Shown piece by piece: positions 7,326-11,343 of a stretch of 11,343 nucleotides of DNA. The stretch lies in contig DDWF01000166.1 in the NCBI GenBank assembly GCA_002345845.1, forward strand, positions 13,371 through 24,713, read 5' to 3'. The notes beneath the pieces were generated by a model. The model saw nothing but the letters and a program-made list of their open reading frames with translations, did not search any database and was not told where the DNA came from. Origin of the DNA: Betaproteobacteria bacterium UBA2293. GTDB taxonomy: Bacteria; Pseudomonadota; Gammaproteobacteria; Burkholderiales; Rhodocyclaceae. A program made the position numbers and the translations under genes. Numbering within the stretch: position 1 is the first letter of the stretch; each line of letters opens with the position of its first letter.

Positions 7326-8111
7326 TTATAGTGAGGAAGCGTGTTTCTTGACGATCGCCAGCTTGCCGGCCAGGGCCTGGTCGATCAGGCGCGGAGCGAC
7401 GCCGTTGAGCCAGGCGAAGAGGCGTTCCGGGAAACCGAAATGGCGTTCCTGCTCGCTCCGTTGCAGGGCGTGGACGATCTGCCGGGCAACATCGGCCGGG
7501 CTGTCGCTGCGGTTGCCGAGTTCGCGGTTGAGGGCATTGACGGCGCGTGAATTGAGCGGCGTGTCGATGGCCCGCGGGGCGAGGTGGACGACCGCCACCG
7601 AAGTGTCGGCGAGTTCCCGGCGCAGAGCCTGGGAGAAGCCGCGCAAGCCGGCTTTGGCCGCCGAATAGGCGGCGAAGCCGGGGAAGGGCAGGCTGCCGAA
7701 GGTCGAACCGACGGTGACGATGGCCGCCTGCGGCTGCGTCGTCAGCCAGGGCAGCAGGGCATGGGTCAGGCGCATCGGGCTTTCCAGATTGGTCTTCAGC
7801 ACCTGGCCGATGTCTGGCCAGGACTGCTCTTCGAGCAGACCGAAGCAGCCGATGCCGGCATTGTTGATCAGCACGTTGACCCGGAAGCGGCGGGCGGCGG
7901 CGACCAGCTTGGCGATACCTTCAGGGTCGTCGAGATCGGCGGCGAAACATTCCACTTCGCCGCTGCCGGCCGGCACGATGCCGGCCAGGCGGTTGGCGTC
8001 GCGCCCGGTCAGCAGCACGGCGGCGCCGGCGGCTGCGAGTTGCCGCGCCAGTTCCTGGCCGAGGCCGCCGCTGGCGCCGGTCAGCAGGATGCGCGCCTGG
8101 TTCAGCAGCAT
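7326..8111 (-). CDS. Short-chain dehydrogenase/reductase (SDR family)
   Basis: This 261-residue classical SDR is expected to oxidize or reduce a carbonyl/alcohol using NAD(H) or NADP(H). The Rossmann motif TGASGGLG is at 11-18, with TGR at 35-37 at the end of the second strand, which often goes with NADPH. NNAG is at 83-86. The catalytic tetrad is complete: Asn108, Ser136, Tyr149 and Lys153 (YSAAK). The C-terminal part (205-261) is moderately hydrophobic, as in SDRs acting on lipid-like substrates. The ATG at 8111 overlaps the end of the upstream diiron-oxidase-like gene by ten bases. By neighbourhood it probably reduces an acyl-derived ketone or aldehyde made by the enzymes upstream. The substrate is unknown. 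Confidence 0.92.
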   Translation of the reverse strand: MLLNQARILLTGASGGLGQELARQLAAAGAAVLLTGRDANRLAGIVPAGSGEVECFAADLDDPEGIAKLVAAARRFRVNVLINNAGIGCFGLLEEQSWPDIGQVLKTNLESPMRLTHALLPWLTTQPQAAIVTVGSTFGSLPFPGFAAYSAAKAGLRGFSQALRRELADTSVAVVHLAPRAIDTPLNSRAVNALNRELGNRSDSPADVARQIVHALQRSEQERHFGFPERLFAWLNGVAPRLIDQALAGKLAIVKKHASSL

Positions 8112-8770
8112 GCGAGTGCCTCTTCGCTGAGCGGCAGGGCACGGAAAATGTCACCGTAGAGCTTGAAGAAGACGCGCGCAGCATGGACGACGTCGGCCTG
8201 GTCGGCAGCGGTCATGTTGTTCACCAGGTCGGCCAGATGCTTGGTGTGCTCGATATCCAGCGTGCCGTGCGAACGCAGGTAAGTGAAGGCGCTGTCCGGC
8301 AGGCCCAGGGTTTCCTGGATGCGGTCGGCGGCGAGCAGGGCCAGGGCGACGCTGGTGCCTTCGAGGACGTACACCATGCCGAAGAAACCGGCTGGATTGC
8401 CGCGGGCGATCAGGTCGTAGGCGTAGGCGATCATCACCTCGGCCGGCAGGTCCGGGCGGCTGTCGCGCACGGCTTCGGCATCGCCACCGGCGGCGGCGAT
8501 GTCATTGAGGATCCATTCCTCGTGGCCGATTTCTTCCTCGATGTATTCGGCCACTGCCTTGCGCAGCCAGGCCAGGCGGTCGGGCAGGCGGCCGCCGAGG
8601 CTCATCAGCAGCGGCGTCGTGTGACGGACGTGGTGATAGGCCTGGCTGAGGAAGGCCAGGTAGCTTTCGCGGCTGATCTGCCCCTGCAGGCTGCCGGCGA
8701 TGGCCGGGGCAGCAAGCAGTTCGGCGCGGGCGTCGGCGGTGGCGTCTTTGAGATAGTCGTAGAAGGACAT
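8102..8770 (-). CDS. Heme-oxygenase-like diiron oxidase candidate (iron-containing redox enzyme / TenA-PqqC-like fold)
   Basis: This 222-residue all-helical protein resembles the iron-containing redox enzyme branch of the heme-oxygenase-like fold. Members include UndA (fatty-acid decarboxylase), SznF (N-oxygenase) and CADD. The metal-ligand pattern of that branch can be read: E80-x-x-H83 in EEEIGHEEW, Glu137 in YVLEGTS, and H168-x3-D172-x2-H175 in HGTLDIEH. His47 and His50 in YHHVRH lie on an earlier helix. True heme oxygenases and TenA thiaminases lack this H-x3-D-x2-H signature. The likely role is O2-dependent oxidation of a substrate activated or delivered by the neighbouring ligase. The start at 8770 has AGGA about eight bases upstream and lies one base after the ligase stop. 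A longer frame to 8968 runs inside the ligase gene and is Pro-rich without family match. The product ends ALACC. Confidence 0.82.
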   Translation of the reverse strand: MSFYDYLKDATADARAELLAAPAIAGSLQGQISRESYLAFLSQAYHHVRHTTPLLMSLGGRLPDRLAWLRKAVAEYIEEEIGHEEWILNDIAAAGGDAEAVRDSRPDLPAEVMIAYAYDLIARGNPAGFFGMVYVLEGTSVALALLAADRIQETLGLPDSAFTYLRSHGTLDIEHTKHLADLVNNMTAADQADVVHAARVFFKLYGDIFRALPLSEEALACC

Positions 8771-8771
8771 G

Positions 8772-10235
8772 TCAGATTTCCTGTGGCTGGAGAAGGGCTG
8801 CCCGATCGGCAGCGAAACGGGCGAGGATGGCGTCGCGACGCGGCCGGCCGTTACCGGTGGCCAGTCCGTTGGCGGCGGAGAAGGGAGCGCTGCGTTGCCA
8901 TTGGCCAATGCGGGCGTAATCCGGCAGGCGCAGGTTGGCGGCGGCGATGGCGCCTGCGAGTTGGTCATCGCTGACGCCGGGCAAGGGCACCAGCACGGCG
9001 CTCAGTGTGGCTTCTGCTTCGCCGCCGACGACGGCCTGGAGAATCGCCGGCTGGGCGAGCAGCACGGCCTCCACCCATTCCGGCGAGATGTTGCGGCCGA
9101 AGGAGGTGATCAGCAGATTCTTGCGCCGGCCGGCCAGGCGCAGGTGGCCGTTGCCGCTGAATTCACCGAGGTCGCCGGTGGCAAATTCGGCGCTCGATGG
9201 GGATGAATGGGTGCCGGTGTAGCCGAGAAAAGCCCGGGCGCGGACCAGGACTTCGCCATCACTGAAGCGGATCTCGACATGTTCAAGCGGCCGGCCGACG
9301 TCGTCGGCGTCATCACCGGGACGATTCAGGCTGACCACCGAGCCGCACTCGGTCAGGCCGTAGCCCTGGTAGGCCGGAATGCCCAGCGCCCGCGCCTGCT
9401 CGAGGAGGCTGCGGTCGACGCGGGCGCCGCCGACGGCGACATAACGCAGGCTGGTGGCCGGGCGCTGGCCGCTGGCGGCCAGATACAGGGACCAGGCCTT
9501 GAGCAGTTCGGGTACCAGGATCAGGCTGCCGGGCTGGGCGGAGATTACCGCCGCCTGCAGCGCCGCCGGGTCGAAGCCGGCCATACCTTGCCAGCCGAGG
9601 CTGGCCAGGGGCGGCAGATGCACCGGCATCTCGCGCAGCAGCGGCGCATGCAGGCCGGCGACGTTTTCCAGCAGCAGGCCGAGCGGCAGCACGGCGAGGT
9701 GGCGTTGCAGGGGCAGGTCGAACAGCCGGCGGCTGACCGCCTGGGCGGTGTCGTGCAGGCCTTCGGCGCTCAGGCAGACGCCCTTCGGCGTGCCGGTGCT
9801 GCCGGAAGTGAAGGAAATCTTGGCCGTTCCCGCCGGCAGGTTGGCCGCCGCGACGATGCGGCGCAGCCAGGTCAGGCCCTGCCAGTGACCGGTGATGGCG
9901 AAGCCGAGATCGAGCCGGCCGATGCGTTCCGGCTGGTCGGTGAGAACACAGTCGGCACCGGCGGCTTCGAGGGCATGGCGCATCTGCTCCGGGCTGAAGA
10001 AGCCGGGCAGCGGCAAATGCACACGGCCGGCAGCGAGGGTCGCCAGATCGGCGATGGCCCAGGCCGGTCCGTTGTCGGCGAGCACGGCGACAACGCGGGC
10101 ATCGGCCAGGCGTTCGCCGAGGGTGGCGATTTCGTCGCGTACGGCGGCGGCCGTCCAGCTCCGCTCGTTGCCGACGAAGACGATGGCTTCATCCGGGCGG
10201 CTGGCCAGAACCTCGAGCAGCGAGTGCTTACTCAT
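8772..10235 (-). CDS. AMP-dependent acyl ligase / acyl-CoA synthetase-like (ANL superfamily)
   Basis: This 487-residue adenylate-forming enzyme is shorter than typical FadD (about 560). Core motifs are the P-loop-like SFTSGSTGTPKG (141-152), YQGYGLTECG (289-298), TGDLG (353-357) and the hinge GRRKN followed by SFGRNISPEWVE (378-389). This last stretch is typical of long-chain acyl ligases. It should activate a carboxylic acid, probably a fatty acid, as acyl-AMP and then pass it to CoA or another acceptor. The usual C-terminal catalytic Lys (A10, NGKxxR) reads GNGRPRR, so Arg464 stands where Lys is expected. The adenylation half-reaction may be altered or this may be a subfamily trait. The ATG at 10235 overlaps the upstream gene by eight bases. 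An upstream in-frame start at 10283 lies inside that gene and has no family support. Confidence 0.88.
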   Translation of the reverse strand: MSKHSLLEVLASRPDEAIVFVGNERSWTAAAVRDEIATLGERLADARVVAVLADNGPAWAIADLATLAAGRVHLPLPGFFSPEQMRHALEAAGADCVLTDQPERIGRLDLGFAITGHWQGLTWLRRIVAAANLPAGTAKISFTSGSTGTPKGVCLSAEGLHDTAQAVSRRLFDLPLQRHLAVLPLGLLLENVAGLHAPLLREMPVHLPPLASLGWQGMAGFDPAALQAAVISAQPGSLILVPELLKAWSLYLAASGQRPATSLRYVAVGGARVDRSLLEQARALGIPAYQGYGLTECGSVVSLNRPGDDADDVGRPLEHVEIRFSDGEVLVRARAFLGYTGTHSSPSSAEFATGDLGEFSGNGHLRLAGRRKNLLITSFGRNISPEWVEAVLLAQPAILQAVVGGEAEATLSAVLVPLPGVSDDQLAGAIAAANLRLPDYARIGQWQRSAPFSAANGLATGNGRPRRDAILARFAADRAALLQPQEI

Positions 10236-10830
10236 GCGCCTGGGCCCTTTCCAGCGCCAGTCGGACGCGGCCGGCGACGACAACCGGGGCGCTGTCGTAA
10301 TAGCTGCCCCAATCGTCGGCCGGTTCCGCCAGGCGGCTCGGATCAGCCGGCGCCAGGGCCAGCAGGCTCAGACCAAGTTTGCGGAAAATGCCGATCAGTT
10401 CGCGGGTGGCGGTGAATACCACCCATTCGTAGCCGAGCTGATTCAGGTGGCGGGCCAGGCTCAGCACCACGTCGATGCTGCCGCCGGCCTTGTCGGCGGC
10501 AAGGTTGCCGACCTCGACGATACGTTCGCGACGGACCGAATGGCCGGCCAGGCGGGCGACAGCGTCTTCCACCGGGCTGTCGAGATAGCACTCGAGAAAG
10601 AGCCGTTCGTCGCCGGCGCAGCGCCAGCCCGTCACGGCGACGGTGCGTTCGCCCTGTTCGAGCAGCATCAGGTTCGGCGCGAAGCTCGACACCGTTGCCT
10701 GGTAGCGCTGGTGGAAAGCCCGGCGGACGAAGTCCTCGGCGTCCTGCCGACGCGGCGAACCGACGACCGTGTGCTTGACCGTCAGCGGCTGACGGGGGGA
10801 CTGCAGGACATTGCGGATGGCGCCCGACAT
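10228..10830 (-). CDS. Thermostable hemolysin family protein (T_hemolysin, GNAT-like acyltransferase fold)
   Basis: This 200-residue protein of the family is named after Vibrio delta-thermostable hemolysin. Family blocks seen: RRAFHQRYQATVSSFAPNL (36-54), LFLECYLDSPVE (77-88), IVEVGNLA (104-111), WVVFTATREL (136-145), KLGL (151-154) and WGSYYDSAPVVVAG (174-187). There is no signal peptide or TM helix, so a secreted toxin is unlikely. From established fold knowledge the family groups with GNAT/LuxI-like acyltransferases. Here, next to an acyl ligase, an acyl transfer role is more plausible than hemolysis. It is first in a seven-gene operon. The ATG at 10830 has AAAGG about ten bases upstream, and a PmrA/QseB-type box lies about 47 bp upstream. 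Confidence 0.88.
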   Translation of the reverse strand: MSGAIRNVLQSPRQPLTVKHTVVGSPRRQDAEDFVRRAFHQRYQATVSSFAPNLMLLEQGERTVAVTGWRCAGDERLFLECYLDSPVEDAVARLAGHSVRRERIVEVGNLAADKAGGSIDVVLSLARHLNQLGYEWVVFTATRELIGIFRKLGLSLLALAPADPSRLAEPADDWGSYYDSAPVVVAGRVRLALERAQAHE

Positions 10831-10876
10831 GGAAAGCCCTTTCTTGATGACAGGGTTCCAAGGCTAAGGTCGGAAA

Positions 10877-10893
10877 ATTAAACGACCCTTAAG
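10877..10893 (-). promoter_or_regulatory. Predicted PmrA/QseB-type response-regulator box for the seven-gene operon
   Basis: On the - strand the sequence reads CTTAAG-GGTCG-TTTAAT, which fits YTTAAK-N5-YTTAAK at every position. Its spacer shares TCG with the box at 4596-4612, and both are preceded by CGCCGT or CGCCG, so the two sites look related beyond the core. The box lies 46 bp upstream of the ATG at 10830. The weak -10-like sequence CTTAGC/TTAGCC sits eight to nine bases downstream, a spacing similar to the other site. It would place the operon, including its own regulator genes, under autoregulation. Its first base (10893) is also the last base of the polA hairpin. Confidence 0.72.
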
Positions 10894-10916
10894 ACGGCGC
10901 CACTCCCGGCGCCGTC
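10893..10916 (-). terminator. Terminator-like hairpin after polA
   Basis: A perfect nine-pair stem (GACGGCGCC / GGCGCCGTC) encloses a six-base loop, starting eight bases after the polA stop codon. On the - strand it is followed by TTAAGGGTCGTTTAATTTT, so there is no immediate T-run. A T-rich stretch appears only about 12 bases later. It probably ends or weakens polA transcription and insulates the next operon, but read-through is possible. Confidence 0.62.
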
Positions 10917-10924
10917 AATCCGGA

Positions 10925-11343
10925 TCAGTGTGCGGCTTCCCAGTTCGGCCCGACGCCGAGCTCGACGACCAGCGGCACCTTCAGTTCCGCCACCTGGGTC
11001 ATCAGGCGCGGCAGGTGCAGGCGTACGTCGTTCAGTTCGCCGTCCGGCACTTCCAGCAGCAGTTCGTCGTGTACCTGCAGCACCAGTTTCGACTGCTTGC
11101 CAGATTTCTCCAGCCAGTCCTGTACGGCGATCATCGCCAGCTTGATCAGGTCGGCGGCGGTGCCCTGCATGGGCGCATTGATCGCCGCCCGCTCGGCCCC
11201 CTGGCGGCGGTTGCCATTGCTTGAGCGGATCTCGGGGAACCACAGGCGGCGGCCGAAGGCGGTTTCGACATAGCCCTTGTCGCGCGCCATTTGCCGGGCT
11301 TCTTCCATGTACTGGGCGACGCCGGGGTAGCGGGCGAAGTAGC
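10925..11343 (-). CDS. polA: DNA polymerase I, C-terminal end (5' part outside window)
   Basis: This is the last 138 residues of family A DNA polymerase I, used in Okazaki-fragment processing and repair. The window opens in the middle of the polymerase fingers with YFARYPGVAQYM and GYVETAFGRRLWFPEI. Next come AAINAPMQGTAADLIKLAM (O-helix side, tRNA-independent palm region) and the palm motif C VHDELLLEVP, with the catalytic Asp-Glu pair. The protein ends NWEAAH at a TGA (10925-10927). The ATG at 11308 is internal, because family sequence continues upstream to the window edge. It lies 94 bp before the start of the thermostable-hemolysin operon on the same strand. Confidence 0.97.
   Translation of the reverse strand, partial: YFARYPGVAQYMEEARQMARDKGYVETAFGRRLWFPEIRSSNGNRRQGAERAAINAPMQGTAADLIKLAMIAVQDWLEKSGKQSKLVLQVHDELLLEVPDGELNDVRLHLPRLMTQVAELKVPLVVELGVGPNWEAAH

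Noticed and set aside
8771..8968. 66-residue Pro-rich N-terminal extension of the diiron-oxidase candidate
   Set aside because: It lies wholly within the ligase coding region and has no similarity to the fold. The ATG at 8770 has a ribosome binding site and fits tight operon spacing.
9207..10415. Open frame of 402 codons on the + strand antisense to the acyl ligase
   Set aside because: The opposite strand encodes a clear ANL enzyme with all core motifs. This frame has low-complexity composition, no family signature, and crosses a gene junction.

Overview
The window is GC-rich, densely coding DNA with short intergenic gaps. Gene content and motif style point to a betaproteobacterium, probably near Rhodocyclales (Dechloromonas/Azospira-like). 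This is inferred from protein style; no rRNA or other marker is present. I see no tRNA, rRNA, CRISPR array, insertion sequence or prophage gene.

Region 1 (1-2098, + strand) is the end of a cobalamin nucleotide-loop assembly cluster: the C-terminal part of cobT, then cobS, then cobC overlapping cobS by ATGA. Together they activate dimethylbenzimidazole, join it to adenosyl-GDP-cobinamide and remove the last phosphate. Region 2 (2099-2521) holds a 28-bp dyad and a small secreted protein of unknown function with an Asp-rich tail. Convergent to it, on the - strand, is a five-TM LTA-synthase-type sulfatase-fold transferase (2522-4549).

Region 3 (4619-10830, - strand) is the most interesting part: a tight seven-gene operon. 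In transcription order it encodes a thermostable-hemolysin family protein (GNAT-like fold), an AMP-dependent acyl ligase, a heme-oxygenase-like diiron-oxidase candidate, a short-chain dehydrogenase, an exported TPR protein, a QseB/PmrA-type response regulator and a QseC-type histidine kinase. All junctions overlap or are 20 bp or less. The first four look like a pathway making a modified acyl product. The last two would be its sensor-regulator pair.

Two sequences matching the PmrA/QseB consensus YTTAAK-N5-YTTAAK lie on the - strand. One sits before the first gene of this operon (10877-10893) and one before the LTA-synthase-like gene (4596-4612). No other perfect match was noticed. I infer that the encoded regulator controls its own biosynthetic operon and the envelope transferase as one regulon.

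Region 4 (10925-11343, - strand) is the C-terminus of DNA polymerase I. Its terminator-like hairpin shares a base with the upstream regulator box.
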